This document shows, piece by piece, positions 1 through 9,700 of a stretch of 10,437 nt of DNA. The notes under the pieces were generated by a model, which did no database searches, was not told the origin of the DNA, and saw only the letters and a program-made list of their open reading frames with translations. Origin of the DNA: Ignavibacteria bacterium (GTDB taxonomy: Bacteria; Bacteroidota; Ignavibacteria; Ignavibacteriales; Ignavibacteriaceae); contig JAOTUT010000033.1 of assembly GCA_029863735.1 (NCBI GenBank), positions 1-10,437 of the forward strand. The letters run 5' to 3'. Position 1 is the stretch's first letter. Each line of letters opens with the position of its first letter. Made by a program: the position numbers and the translations under genes.

Positions 1-1443
1 AGCGACCTGAGGTTTACCAATATTTGCTTCAACTTTAAACTCTCTCCTCATTCTGTCAACAAGAATTTCAAGATGAAGTTCTCCCATTCCACTAATTAAT
101 GTCTGACCTGTTTCCTGATCCACATTAACTCTAAACGTTGGATCTTCATCAGAAAGCTTAGACAAGGAATCGGATAATTTATCCTGATCAGCTTTAGTCT
201 TGGGTTCGATTGCTATCTGAATTACAGGTTCGGGGAAAGTCATTTTTTCCATAATAATATGTTCATCTTCCGAACATAAAGTATCTCCGGTACGTGTAAA
301 CTTTAAACCTACTGCCGCAGCAATATCTCCAGCCTTAACCTCAGTAATATCTTCCCTATGATTCGCATGCATTTGTAAGAGCCGACCTATTCTTTCTTTC
401 CTTTGACTTACCGAATTATAAACATATGAGCCAGCCTTTAAGACCCCGGCGTAAACACGGAAGAAACATAGCTTACCAACATGAGGATCACTTGCTATTT
501 TAAATGCTAGAGCTACAAACTTTTCCTTTTCATCAATTTTTCTTGTTATGTCATCGTTCATACCAACGTGATGAGCATGGATTTCTTTAAAGTCAGTAGG
601 AGCTGGTAAAAGGTCAACTACATAATCAAGTAATTTTTGAACACCTTTATTTTTAAAGGCTGATCCACAAAGTACCGGAATTATTTTAGCTTCAATTGTT
701 GCTTTTCGAAGCACAACTAATATCTCTTCAGGACTGATTTCTTTTCCTTCAAGATATTTTTCCAACAAAGTATCGTCAACATCTGAAACAGCTTCGAGCA
801 TTTGGGTTCTGTACTTATTAGCGATTTCAATCAGATCCTGAGGTATTGGAATCTCATCAAACGTTGCACCAAATGTTTCTTCGTGATACATCCTTGCTTT
901 AAATAGAATAAGATCAATAACGCCTGAAAAAAGATCGCCTTCACCAATAGGTAAATTAATGGGGATCGCGTTGGCAGCAAGCCTTTCTTTCATCATTTGA
1001 ATAGCGTTATAAAAATCTGCTCCAACCCTGTCCATCTTATTAATAAATGCTATTCTCGGAACATTATATTTATCTGCTTGTCTCCATACTGTTTCAGATT
1101 GCGGTTCAACACCACCAACGGCACAGAATAAAGCAACAGCTCCATCTAATACCCTTAAGGACCTCTCAACTTCAACTGTAAAATCCACGTGTCCTGGAGT
1201 ATCGATTATATTTATCTGATGGTCATTCCAAAAACAAGTTGTCGCGGCACTGGTAATGGTAATTCCACGTTCTTTTTCCTGTTCCATCCAGTCCATAACA
1301 GCAGCACCATCGTGAACTTCACCAAGTCTATGTACCTTTCCAGTATAGAATAAAATCCTCTCAGTAGTAGTGGTTTTACCCGCATCGATATGCGCCATAA
1401 TCCCAATATTTCTCACACGCTCTATTTTAGTTTTCTGTGCCAT
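1..1443 (-). CDS. fusA: Elongation factor G (3' end outside window)
   Basis: EF-G is the translational GTPase that drives tRNA and mRNA translocation and, with RRF, ribosome recycling. I read 481 codons from the ATG at 1443 without a stop. The family is about 700 residues, so roughly 215 C-terminal residues (domains IV and V) are cut off by the window edge. G motifs: G1 AHIDAGKT (residues 17-24), G2 [11 protein letters not shown] (59-69), G3 DTPGH (81-85), G4 NKMD (135-138), G5 GSA (260-262). Domain II includes the FFRVYAG region and [22 protein letters not shown]; domain III includes [21 protein letters not shown] and [14 protein letters not shown]. This is the canonical EF-G type, closely matching E. 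coli. The leader (GGTTTATTAAAAGCAAATA) has no Shine-Dalgarno site. It follows rpsG by 19 bp in the standard str order. Confidence 0.99.
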   Translation of the reverse strand, partial: MAQKTKIERVRNIGIMAHIDAGKTTTTERILFYTGKVHRLGEVHDGAAVMDWMEQEKERGITITSAATTCFWNDHQINIIDTPGHVDFTVEVERSLRVLDGAVALFCAVGGVEPQSETVWRQADKYNVPRIAFINKMDRVGADFYNAIQMMKERLAANAIPINLPIGEGDLFSGVIDLILFKARMYHEETFGATFDEIPIPQDLIEIANKYRTQMLEAVSDVDDTLLEKYLEGKEISPEEILVVLRKATIEAKIIPVLCGSAFKNKGVQKLLDYVVDLLPAPTDFKEIHAHHVGMNDDITRKIDEKEKFVALAFKIASDPHVGKLCFFRVYAGVLKAGSYVYNSVSQRKERIGRLLQMHANHREDITEVKAGDIAAAVGLKFTRTGDTLCSEDEHIIMEKMTFPEPVIQIAIEPKTKADQDKLSDSLSKLSDEDPTFRVNVDQETGQTLISGMGELHLEILVDRMRREFKVEANIGKPQVA

Positions 1444-1462
1444 TATTTGCTTTTAATAAACC

Positions 1463-1930
1463 TTACCACTTAAAGTGAGCAAACGCTTTGTTTGCTTCTG
1501 CCATTTTATGTGTATCATCTTTCTTTTTAACAGCTGAGCCTTCATTGTTAGATGCAGCAATGAGTTCCTGAGCTAATTTCTGAGTCATAGTCTTTTCGCC
1601 TCGCTGGCTTGCATAAGTTTTTATCCATCTCATTGCCAAAGCTGTTCTTCTTTCAGGTCGAACTTCGCTGGGTACCTGATAAGTAGCTCCCCCGACTCTT
1701 CTACTTCTAACTTCAATAATTGGCTGAACATTAGATAATGCTTGTCTAAAAACTTCCAAACCTGGTTTTTTAGTTTTTCCTTCAATAATATCAAAAGCAC
1801 CGTAAATAATTTTTCTTGCTGCTGATTTCTTACCTTCATTCATCAGCACATTTACAAATTTGGATACTGTCATATCATTGAATTTTGGATCAGGTTTTAT
1901 ATACCTTTTTTCTGCTCTTCTTTTTCTCAT
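1463..1930 (-). CDS. rpsG: 30S ribosomal protein S7
   Basis: S7 nucleates assembly of the 30S head by binding the 3' major domain of 16S rRNA and lies at the mRNA exit side near the E site. The 155 residues are close to normal family length. Seen: the basic N-terminus MRKRRAEKR, the helix region [17 protein letters not shown] (residues 25-41), the beta-hairpin [22 protein letters not shown] (about 74-95), and the conserved end [12 protein letters not shown]. The ATG lies only 6 bp after the rpsL stop. The stretch before it (AAAGCATAATTAAGT) has no AGGAG-type site, so initiation probably depends on coupling to rpsL or on an unstructured AT-rich leader. In E. coli S7 represses its own operon through an RNA site between rpsL and rpsG; that space is absent here. 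Stop is TAA, followed by 19 bp before fusA. Confidence 0.99.
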   Translation of the reverse strand: MRKRRAEKRYIKPDPKFNDMTVSKFVNVLMNEGKKSAARKIIYGAFDIIEGKTKKPGLEVFRQALSNVQPIIEVRSRRVGGATYQVPSEVRPERRTALAMRWIKTYASQRGEKTMTQKLAQELIAASNNEGSAVKKKDDTHKMAEANKAFAHFKW

Positions 1931-1936
1931 ACTTAA

Positions 1937-2311
1937 TTATGCTTTAGGTTTTTTAGCACCATATTTTGATCTACTTTTTTTCCTGTCTTCAACACCACTT
2001 GTATCAAGGGTGCCACGGATTATGTGATATCTAACACCAGGTAAATCCTTTATACGACCACCTCTAATCAGAACGATTGAATGTTCCTGAAGGTTATGCC
2101 CTTCTCCTGGGATATAGGCAGTCACTTCCATATGATTAGTTAACCTTACTCTAGCCACCTTTCTAAGAGCTGAATTCGGCTTCTTAGGAGTAGTAGTATA
2201 TACACGAGTGCAAACTCCACGTTTTTGTGGACAAGCACTTAAAGCCGGTGCTTTTTTCTTAGTTAATATCTTAACTCGTCCTTTTCTGACAAGTTGATTA
2301 ATAGTTGGCAA
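1937..2311 (-). CDS. rpsL: 30S ribosomal protein S12
   Basis: S12 of the small subunit, located at the decoding centre; it affects tRNA selection and is the classic site of streptomycin resistance. The 124 residues are full family length, from [12 protein letters not shown] to a basic tail. The signature [19 protein letters not shown] and the [13 protein letters not shown] loop are intact. Counting Met as 1, Lys 43, Lys 88 and Pro 91 are the wild-type residues at the main streptomycin positions, so a sensitive form is expected. Asp 89 is the residue that RimO methylthiolates in other bacteria. The start codon is TTG, not ATG. It is fixed by the family N-terminus, an AGGAGA site 5 bp upstream, an in-frame TAG 9 bp upstream, and the absence of another Met until residue 61. 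First gene of the str group; a promoter lies just upstream. Confidence 0.99.
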   Translation of the reverse strand: MPTINQLVRKGRVKILTKKKAPALSACPQKRGVCTRVYTTTPKKPNSALRKVARVRLTNHMEVTAYIPGEGHNLQEHSIVLIRGGRIKDLPGVRYHIIRGTLDTSGVEDRKKSRSKYGAKKPKA

Positions 2312-2316
2312 TACTT

Positions 2317-2322
2317 TCTCCT
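2317..2322 (-). promoter_or_regulatory. Ribosome binding site of rpsL
   Basis: AGGAGA on the minus strand, 5 bp before the TTG start codon, inside the longer string ACTTAGGAGA (2326-2317). It decides the start: the TAG within it is in frame with rpsL, so translation cannot begin further upstream. The identical 10-base string precedes rpoC. Confidence 0.88.
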
Positions 2323-2353
2323 AAGTTTTAACTATTATAAAAAATCGGGATTT

Positions 2354-2384
2354 CAAATATACTTCTTGATAACAATTAAGTCAA
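2354..2384 (-). promoter_or_regulatory. Promoter for rpsL-rpsG-fusA in the rpoC-rpsL gap
   Basis: On the minus strand TTGACT (2384-2379) is followed after 17 bp by TATATT (2361-2356), a good sigma70-type promoter. The same stretch also reads TTG-N20-TATATTTG, fitting exactly the TAnnTTTG -7 element and TTG -33 element described for Bacteroidota housekeeping sigma factor. Transcription would start near 2347-2350, giving an rpsL leader of roughly 37 nt. It lies wholly between the rpoC stop and the rpsL start. Seen directly: both elements and their spacing. Inferred: that the promoter is active. Confidence 0.72.
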
Positions 2385-2387
2385 GAA
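2363..2387 (-). promoter_or_regulatory. 7-bp inverted repeat overlapping the str promoter
   Basis: The minus strand shows TTCTTGA (2387-2381), 11 bp, then TCAAGAA (2369-2363), a perfect 7-bp dyad. The left arm shares TTGA with the -35 element and the right arm lies in the spacer just before the -10 element, the position of a typical repressor site. It could also fold in read-through rpoC mRNA, but no U-run follows, so a terminator is unlikely. AT-rich DNA can produce such dyads by chance, so function is uncertain. Confidence 0.4.
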
Positions 2388-2407
2388 TCACAAACACTAA
2401 TGATAAT

Positions 2408-5400
2408 CTATTCAACACTGCTTTCTGCTGGTTTCACTTCTTCATCTTTTACCTCAACAACAACCTCAATTTCACTCTTTAATGAAATATTTCTATACTT
2501 TTTCAGACCAGTGCCAGCAGGGATTAAGTGGCCCATTACAATGTTTTCCTTCAGTCCAACAAGCCTATCAATTTTTGCTTGAATTGCAGCGTTTGCAAGT
2601 ACCTTGGTTGTTTCCTGGAATGAAGCTGCTGATAAAAAGCTTTCAGTTGAAAGAGCTGCTTGAGTAATTCCCAACAATACGTGTTCAAAAGTTGCGGACA
2701 TAGCGTCTCTAGCTTCAATGGGCTTCTTCTCTTTTTTCTTCAAATCAGTATTTAGTTCTCTTAACTTAGATTTTGGTAATACTGAGCCATTCTTATATTT
2801 TGAATCACCTTTTTCCTCAACAACTAACATGTTTGTCATTTTATTATTTTCTTCTAAAAACTCAATTCTATCTACCAAATCTTCTTCTAGGAACCTTGTA
2901 TCTCCAGGTGAAACGACTCTAACTTTTTGAAGCATTTGCCTTACAATTACCTCAATGTGCTTATCATTTATTTTGACACCCTGTAGACGATAGACATCCT
3001 GAATTTCATTAACAAGATATTCCTGAACAGCACTTGTGCCTTTGATTCTTAAAATATCATGCGGATTCATAGGACCATCAGTGATTTTTTCACCAGCTGG
3101 AATATCGTCACCTTCCTGAACTAGGATATGTTTTCCCAATGGAACAGCATATTTTTTCTCATCGGAACCATCGTGAGCGACAACAAAAATTTCTCTTGAT
3201 CCCTTCTTTCGTCCACCGAACTTTACTATACCTTCTATGTCAGAAACTATAGCTGGATCCTGAGGACTTCTTGCTTCAAAAAGCTCAGTAACTCTCGGAA
3301 GACCGCCTGTAATATCTCTGGTCTTTGTAGCTTGCTTCGAAATTTTTGCAAGTACTGTTCCCGCTAAAATTGACTCCCCTTCTTCAACCGCTAGATATGA
3401 TCTTGTAGGAAGGTTAAAAGATTTCTTATCGCCATTATCCGCAACAATCACAATACTTGGAGTAAGAGTTTTATCTTTTGAATCTGTTACAACTTTCTGA
3501 ACGTGTCCTGTTTGTTCATCAGTAACTTGTTTTAAGGTAGAGCCATCAACAAGATCAACAAAACCAACTTTACCCGAGATATCAGTAATAATTAATGCAT
3601 TATACGGATCGTGGTGATAAAGTGGTTCATTCTTTTTTACTTTTTGTCCATCACTAACAGTAAGCTCAGCACCGTAAGAAACATCATATTTTTTTAGCTG
3701 ACGATTATTTTCATCATAGATACCAATAGCACCTCTTCTGCCGGTAACTACTTTAACTTTAATATTTCTTCCAGTGAAAGGATCCTGAATTGTCTTTTCA
3801 ACAAAAGCTACTTTTTCAAATTTTGTGGTACCTTCAATATTTGTTTCAACCTGCGATTGAGTTGCAATTCTGGATGAAGTACCACCAAGGTGGAAAGTTC
3901 TTAAAGTAAGCTGTGTGCCAGGTTCACCGATTGATTGTGCAGCAACAATACCTACAGCCTCGCCAACTTCTACGAGTTTACTTGTGGTAAGATTTCTTCC
4001 GTAACATTTAGCGCAGACGCCTTTCTTAGATTCACATGTTAATACTGTTCTGATATAAACAGAATCAATATTTGCATCTTCAATTTTCTCTGCGATATCC
4101 TCAGTAATTATTTCTCCTGCTTCAATAATCAGATCTTCTGTAATAGGATGATAAACATCTTCCTGAACAACTCTTCCGGTAATTCGCTCAGCTAGGGGTT
4201 CTCTTTCTTGTTCAACGTCTTTAAGAGCTTTAATTTCAATACCTAGAATTGTTCCGCAATCAATCTCAGTTATGATTACATCCTGGGAAACATCTACTAA
4301 TCTTCTTGTTAAATAGCCTGCATCCGCTGTTTTCAGAGCAGTATCAGCCAATCCTTTTCTAGCACCGTGAGTAGAAATGAAATACTCAAGAACCGTTAAA
4401 CCCTCTTTAAAGTTTGCAACAATCGGATTTTCAATAATTTCACCTGCTTGACCTGATAACGATTTTTGAGGTTTCATCATTAATCCTCTCATTCCTGCAA
4501 GCTGTCTTACCTGTTCCTGCGAACCTCTTGCACCTGAATCAACCATCATATGCAGTGAATTAAAACCGCCTTCGGCTCTTTTTATCTTTTCCATTAAAGC
4601 TCGGGAAACGTCATTAGTAGTATGAGTCCAAACGTCAATAATTTTATTATATCTTTCAGCATCCGTAATAACACCTTGCTCGTGCTCGTTAAGAATACCG
4701 TCAACTTTTTTGTTTGCCTTTGAAATTAGATTTTCTTTTTCTTCAGGAACAACCATGTCTGCATAACTAACAGATAAACCACCTGCACTGGCAAATTTGA
4801 ATCCCAGATCTTTTAAATCATCAAGGAATTTTGCTGTTATTTTATTACCAAGCTGGATATACATCTTGCCAATTATTCCACCGAATACTTTCTTAATAAG
4901 CAACTGGTTGATGTATCCCATCTCTTTAGGAAGAATTTGATTGAAGAGTATTCTACCAGTAGTGGTTTCAATAAAATTATCACCAACTTTAACTTTAATC
5001 TTTGCATGCAAGCCAACTTTCTGATGATCATATGCAATTATCACTTCTTCGGGAGAATAGAAAACCATTCCTTCCCCCATATCGCCTTCTCTTTGCTTGG
5101 TAAGGTAGTAGGCGCCAAGAACTATATCCTGGGTAGGAACAACGATTGGGCTACCATTTTGAGGTGATAAAATATTATGACTGCTAAGCATTAATAAAGA
5201 AGCTTCAAGCTGTGCTTCGTATGAAAGAGGGACGTGAACTGCCATCTGGTCACCATCGAAGTCAGCATTAAAAGCGGTACACACCATCGGATGAAGCTGG
5301 ATAGCTTTTTCATCAATTAGTATTGGTTGAAATGCCTGAATACCCAACCTATGCAATGTAGGAGCTCTATTAAGAAGAATAGGATGTGCTTGGATTATCT

Positions 5401-6673
5401 TCTCCAAAATATCCCAAATCATTGGATCTTTTCTGTCAACAACTTTTCTAGCGCTCTTTACAGTTTTGTTATGACCTCTTTCGATTAGTTTCCTAATGAG
5501 AAAAGGTTTGAATAACTCAACGGCCATATCTTTTGGAAGACCGCACTGATGGAGCTTAAGTTCAGGTCCAACAACGATAACTGAACGGGCTGAATAGTCA
5601 ACTCTTTTTCCTAGTAAATTCTGTCGGAATCTTCCCTGTTTACCTTTAAGCATGTCACTTAAAGATTTCAAGGGTCTATTGTTATCGCTTCTTACCGCAC
5701 TCCCTCTTCTTGAATTATCAAAGAGTGCATCAACAGCTTCCTGAAGCATTCTTTTTTCATTACGAAGAATTACTTCAGGCGCTTTTATGTCCATTAATCT
5801 CTTTAGACGATTATTTCTAATAATCACTCTTCTGTAAAGATCATTTAAATCAGAAGTAGCAAATCTTCCACCTTCAAGTGGAACTAGAGGTCTCAGTTCC
5901 GGTGGGATAACCGGTATATAATTTAAGACCATCCACTCAGGTTTGTTTTCAACTTTTATATTTTCAGCCTTAAATGCTTCAATAACTCTTAATCTTTTTA
6001 GAAGATCGGCTTTCTTTTGCTGAGAAGTTTCAATTTTGACCTGCTCACGAAGTTGTTCAGAAAGTTTCTCAACATCTGTATTCTTCAGAATAGTTTTTAC
6101 TGCATCTCCACCTATCTTTGCAACAAATTTATCCTGATGTGTGTCTTCTAATCTTTGACTCTCTGCAGATAGCGAACTCATAACCTCAAAATATTGATCC
6201 TCAGAAATCAGATCACCCTTCTTCAATCCTGTCGGACCAGGATTTAATACAATATAGGACTCGTAGTAAATAACTTTTTCAAGTTCTTTAAGACTTAACC
6301 CTATAATATTTCCAATCTTTGAAGGTTGTGCCCTGAAAAACCAAATATGAACAACCGGTACAGCAAGACCGATATGGCCCATTCTCTCACGACGAACACT
6401 TTTTTGTGTTACTTCAACACCGCATCTATCGCAGATAATACCTTTATATCTTATTCTTTTATACTTACCGCAAAAACATTCCCAGTCGCGAGTCGGACCA
6501 AAAATTTTCTCACAGAACAATCCATCTTTCTCGGGACGAAATGATCTGTAATTAATAGTTTCAGGCTTAGTAACCTCTCCATAAGATCTTGATAAAATAT
6601 CATCGGGACTTGCAAGACTAATCGTAATGCTGTCTATATCCATCATAGCATGTTCTTGGATTCTGAATGCCAT
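2408..6673 (-). CDS. rpoC: DNA-directed RNA polymerase subunit beta'
   Basis: Beta' subunit of RNA polymerase, complete at 1421 residues (E. coli 1407). It holds the catalytic Mg site NADFDGDQ (Asp 471, 473, 475). N-terminal zinc site: Cys 66, 68, 81, 84. Second zinc site: Cys 806, 880, 887, 890. The bridge helix is about residues 769-798 ([20 protein letters not shown] onwards). The trigger loop TLRTFHLGG keeps the catalytic Arg 925 and His 928, with Leu 924 where E. coli has Met 932. About 185 residues (roughly 935-1118) interrupt the trigger loop before [16 protein letters not shown], matching the place and size of E. coli SI3. The C-terminus is acidic ([16 protein letters not shown]). The ATG start is supported by an AGGAGA site 6 bp upstream and by the usual beta' start region. 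Stop is TAG. It follows rpoB by 44 bp, as in a standard rpoBC pair, and is very likely cotranscribed with it. No truncation or missing catalytic residue. Confidence 0.99.
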   Translation of the reverse strand: MAFRIQEHAMMDIDSITISLASPDDILSRSYGEVTKPETINYRSFRPEKDGLFCEKIFGPTRDWECFCGKYKRIRYKGIICDRCGVEVTQKSVRRERMGHIGLAVPVVHIWFFRAQPSKIGNIIGLSLKELEKVIYYESYIVLNPGPTGLKKGDLISEDQYFEVMSSLSAESQRLEDTHQDKFVAKIGGDAVKTILKNTDVEKLSEQLREQVKIETSQQKKADLLKRLRVIEAFKAENIKVENKPEWMVLNYIPVIPPELRPLVPLEGGRFATSDLNDLYRRVIIRNNRLKRLMDIKAPEVILRNEKRMLQEAVDALFDNSRRGSAVRSDNNRPLKSLSDMLKGKQGRFRQNLLGKRVDYSARSVIVVGPELKLHQCGLPKDMAVELFKPFLIRKLIERGHNKTVKSARKVVDRKDPMIWDILEKIIQAHPILLNRAPTLHRLGIQAFQPILIDEKAIQLHPMVCTAFNADFDGDQMAVHVPLSYEAQLEASLLMLSSHNILSPQNGSPIVVPTQDIVLGAYYLTKQREGDMGEGMVFYSPEEVIIAYDHQKVGLHAKIKVKVGDNFIETTTGRILFNQILPKEMGYINQLLIKKVFGGIIGKMYIQLGNKITAKFLDDLKDLGFKFASAGGLSVSYADMVVPEEKENLISKANKKVDGILNEHEQGVITDAERYNKIIDVWTHTTNDVSRALMEKIKRAEGGFNSLHMMVDSGARGSQEQVRQLAGMRGLMMKPQKSLSGQAGEIIENPIVANFKEGLTVLEYFISTHGARKGLADTALKTADAGYLTRRLVDVSQDVIITEIDCGTILGIEIKALKDVEQEREPLAERITGRVVQEDVYHPITEDLIIEAGEIITEDIAEKIEDANIDSVYIRTVLTCESKKGVCAKCYGRNLTTSKLVEVGEAVGIVAAQSIGEPGTQLTLRTFHLGGTSSRIATQSQVETNIEGTTKFEKVAFVEKTIQDPFTGRNIKVKVVTGRRGAIGIYDENNRQLKKYDVSYGAELTVSDGQKVKKNEPLYHHDPYNALIITDISGKVGFVDLVDGSTLKQVTDEQTGHVQKVVTDSKDKTLTPSIVIVADNGDKKSFNLPTRSYLAVEEGESILAGTVLAKISKQATKTRDITGGLPRVTELFEARSPQDPAIVSDIEGIVKFGGRKKGSREIFVVAHDGSDEKKYAVPLGKHILVQEGDDIPAGEKITDGPMNPHDILRIKGTSAVQEYLVNEIQDVYRLQGVKINDKHIEVIVRQMLQKVRVVSPGDTRFLEEDLVDRIEFLEENNKMTNMLVVEEKGDSKYKNGSVLPKSKLRELNTDLKKKEKKPIEARDAMSATFEHVLLGITQAALSTESFLSAASFQETTKVLANAAIQAKIDRLVGLKENIVMGHLIPAGTGLKKYRNISLKSEIEVVVEVKDEEVKPAESSVE

Positions 6674-6679
6674 ATTTTA

Positions 6680-6685
6680 TCTCCT
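6680..6685 (-). promoter_or_regulatory. Ribosome binding site of rpoC
   Basis: AGGAGA on the minus strand, 6 bp before the ATG of rpoC, within ACTTAGGAGA (6689-6680). The rest of the 44-bp rpoB-rpoC gap is almost entirely A and T and shows no promoter or terminator, which supports one rpoBC transcript. Confidence 0.85.
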
Positions 6686-6717
6686 AAGTTCTATTAAAAT
6701 TCTTTTAAATAATTTAA

Positions 6718-9700
6718 TTAGTTAATCGTAACATCGAGCCCCAATCCCTGAAGCTCTTTAATTAAAACGTTAAACGATTCAGGTATATTTGGTTGTAATA
6801 AATTGTCACCTTTGACAACTGCCTCATAAGCCTTGGCTCTTCCTGCCACATCATCACTTTTAATAGTTAAAATTTCCTGCAATGTATAAGCAGCACCGTA
6901 TCCTTCGAGAGCCCACACTTCCATTTCTCCGAAACGCTGACCACCAAACTGTGCTTTACCACCAAGCGGTTGTTGAGTAATTAAAGAATATGGTCCAATT
7001 GAACGGGCATGTATCTTATCATCAACAAGGTGGCTTAGTTTCATCATATATATATATCCGCAGGTAACTTTTTGATGGAACTTATCACCGGAGCGACCAT
7101 CGTAAAGATCAGTCTTTGAACCAGATTCCAAACCTGCTTTCGCAATCCATTCTTCAACGTCTTCAACCTTAGCACCGTCAAAAATTGGTGTTGCGAATTT
7201 TAATCCAAGTTTATTACCAACCCAACCAAGAGCAGTTTCGTAAAGCTGGCCAAGGTTCATTCTTGATGGTACACCAAGTGGATTCAAAATAATATCGACA
7301 GGGGTTCCATCTGGCATGTATGGCATATCTTCAACAGGAACTACTTTAGCAACAACACCTTTGTTTCCATGCCTTCCTGCCATTTTATCACCTACAGAAA
7401 CTTTTCTCTTTTTAGCAACATAAACTTTTGCGAGCTGGACTATTCCCGGAGGAAGCTCATCCCCGCTGGCAATTTTAATTTTCTCACGTTTATAATCTTC
7501 ACCGATTTCGGCTGATTTATCAAAATAATTTTTAAATAAAGTTTTTACATGCTGATTTGTTTTCTTACTATCAAACCAATTAAGGGTATAATCGAGCTTT
7601 GTAACATCTTCAATTGCTGAGAATGTAGTATCCTTAATAGTAGTATTTGCTCTCAAAGCAACTGTTCCATCAAGATCTCTAATTCCGGTTGTTACCAGAC
7701 CTTCACAAAGTTTGGTTAACTTTTCGACGACCTTTGCGTAGTGATCTTTTAACCTGTTATTATTCTCGTGTTCAAGAGTATCGAGCAATGCTTTTTCTGA
7801 TTTTTTAGAGTCAGCATCTCTTTTCTTTCTACTGAACAGTCGTGTTTTAATAACTGTGCCTCTTAATCCCGGAGGTGCTTTTAAAGAAGCATCTTTAACA
7901 TCACCAGCTTTGTCTCCGAAAATAGCTCTCAGAAGTTTTTCTTCGGGCGTTGGATCGCTTTCACCTTTGGGAGTGATTTTTCCGATCAGGATATCACCTT
8001 CTTTTACTTCTGCACCTTCTCTTATAATACCATATTCATCAAGATTCTTAACAGCCTCTTCACTGACGTTCGGAATTTCTCTTGTAAGCTCTTCCTCTCC
8101 ACGTTTGGTCTCACGTACCTGTAATTCAAATTCTTCAATGTGAAGTGAAGTGAAGTCATCATTTTTTACAAGATTTTCACTTAATATTATAGCATCTTCA
8201 AAGTTGTAACCGCGCCATGTCATAAAGGCAACAAGAACATTTCGACCAAGTGCAAGCTCACCTTCATCAGTAGCTTGCCCATCTGCAAGAACATCTCCTT
8301 TTTCAACTTTCTGACCTTCAACAACATACGGTTTCTGATTTATGCAAGTTTCCTGGTTTGTTCCGTGAAACTTTATAAGACTATAGGTTACTCTTCTAAC
8401 ATCTTCGAATGAAGTTATTGCTTCGATACTGTTAGGATTGATGTCATACCTAACAGTAATTTTATTAGAATCAACATATTCAACTACTCCGCTATTTTCA
8501 GCAACAATTATTGATCTTGAATCACGAGCAACTCTTCCCTCCATACCGGTTCCAACAATTGGAGTCTTAGGTTTTAATAAAGGTACAGCCTGACGTTGCA
8601 TATTTGAACCCATCAGCGCTCTGTTAGCATCATCGTGTTCAAGGAACGGAATAAGAGCAGCAGCTGGACTCACAATCTGAGCAGGTGCTACATCCATATA
8701 TTCAACTTGATCAGGAGAAACGATTGGAAATTCTCCTTTTAATCTTGACTTAACTCTTTCATTCACAAATTTTGATTGTTCATCTAATTGAGCATTTGCC
8801 TGAGCAATAGTAAAAATGTCTTCCTGCTCTGCGCTTAAAAATTCAACTTCTTTGCTGACTTTACCTTTGCCAGCCTTTCTATAAGGAGTTTCAAGAAATC
8901 CATAACGGTTTACTCTTGCATAAATTGTTAAAGAAGAAATCAAACCAATGTTCGGACCTTCAGGAGTTTCGATTGGGCAGAGGCGACCATAATGTGTATA
9001 GTGTACGTCTCGTACTTCAAATCCTGCTCTTTCTCTGGTTAAACCACCAGGCCCTAATGCAGACATTCTTCTTTTATGAGTCATTTCAGCTAATGGATTT
9101 GTTTGATCCATGAATTGTGAAAGCTGATTTGTACCAAAAAATGCATTAATAACGCTGGTTATTGTTCGGGCATTTACTAAATCCTGAGGTGTAAAGTTTT
9201 CAGTATCGCGCATATTCATTCGTTCTTTAATCGTCCTTGCCATACGGGCCATACCAACATTAAACTGCTGGCTGAGTTGCTCTCCAACTGTTCTTACCCT
9301 TCTGTTGCCAAGGTGATCAATATCATCTACAGGCTCATTTCCATTTTTCAGCTTGATCATATATTTCATTATTTCAATAATATCCTGAATGGAGAGCACC
9401 GTAGTAGTTTCAGGAATATCTAGTTTCAACTTATCGTTCATACGATGACGTCCAACATCACCAAGGTCATATCTTTTATCATTAAAAAATAATTTTTCAA
9501 TCAGCTGTTCGGCTGTTTCTACATCCGGTGCCTCGCCAGACCTCAACTGCCTGTAAATTGCATAAAGTGCTTCTTCTTTCGATTGAGAAGGATCTTTCTT
9601 CAAAGTATTAACTATTAGATCATTATCAGGAGAAGTATCTCGAGATAAAAATCTTATAGATTCAATTTCAGCTTCTTCTAATCTATCCAGATCCTCTTCG

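Noticed and set aside
1212..1406. Small open frame inside fusA on the same strand
   Set aside because: It overlaps the strongly conserved EF-G GTPase domain in another frame and has no recognisable motif. Other short frames opposite rpoB and rpoC were dismissed for the same reason.
2334..2339. Perfect TATAAT on the minus strand as a second -10 element
   Set aside because: No TTGACA-like hexamer lies about 17 bp upstream (the sequence there is GTATAT), and it would leave a very short leader before rpsL.
2341..2353. Possible intrinsic terminator after rpoC (AAATC-CC-GATTT followed by T residues, minus strand)
   Set aside because: The arms leave only a 2-nt loop; allowing a 4-nt loop leaves a 4-bp stem of A-U pairs, too weak. 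It also overlaps the predicted transcription start.
6694..6708. Hairpin TTAAAA-TTC-TTTTAA in the rpoB-rpoC gap
   Set aside because: A 6-bp stem of only A-T pairs in very AT-rich DNA; expected by chance and too weak for termination or processing.
7047..7056. Short AT dinucleotide run
   Set aside because: It encodes part of the conserved CGYIYMMKL motif of RpoB in frame; a slippage signal is not supported.
8140..8156. Triple GAAGT tandem repeat
   Set aside because: It lies inside rpoB and encodes the conserved segment [11 protein letters not shown], so it reflects coding sequence, not a repeat element.
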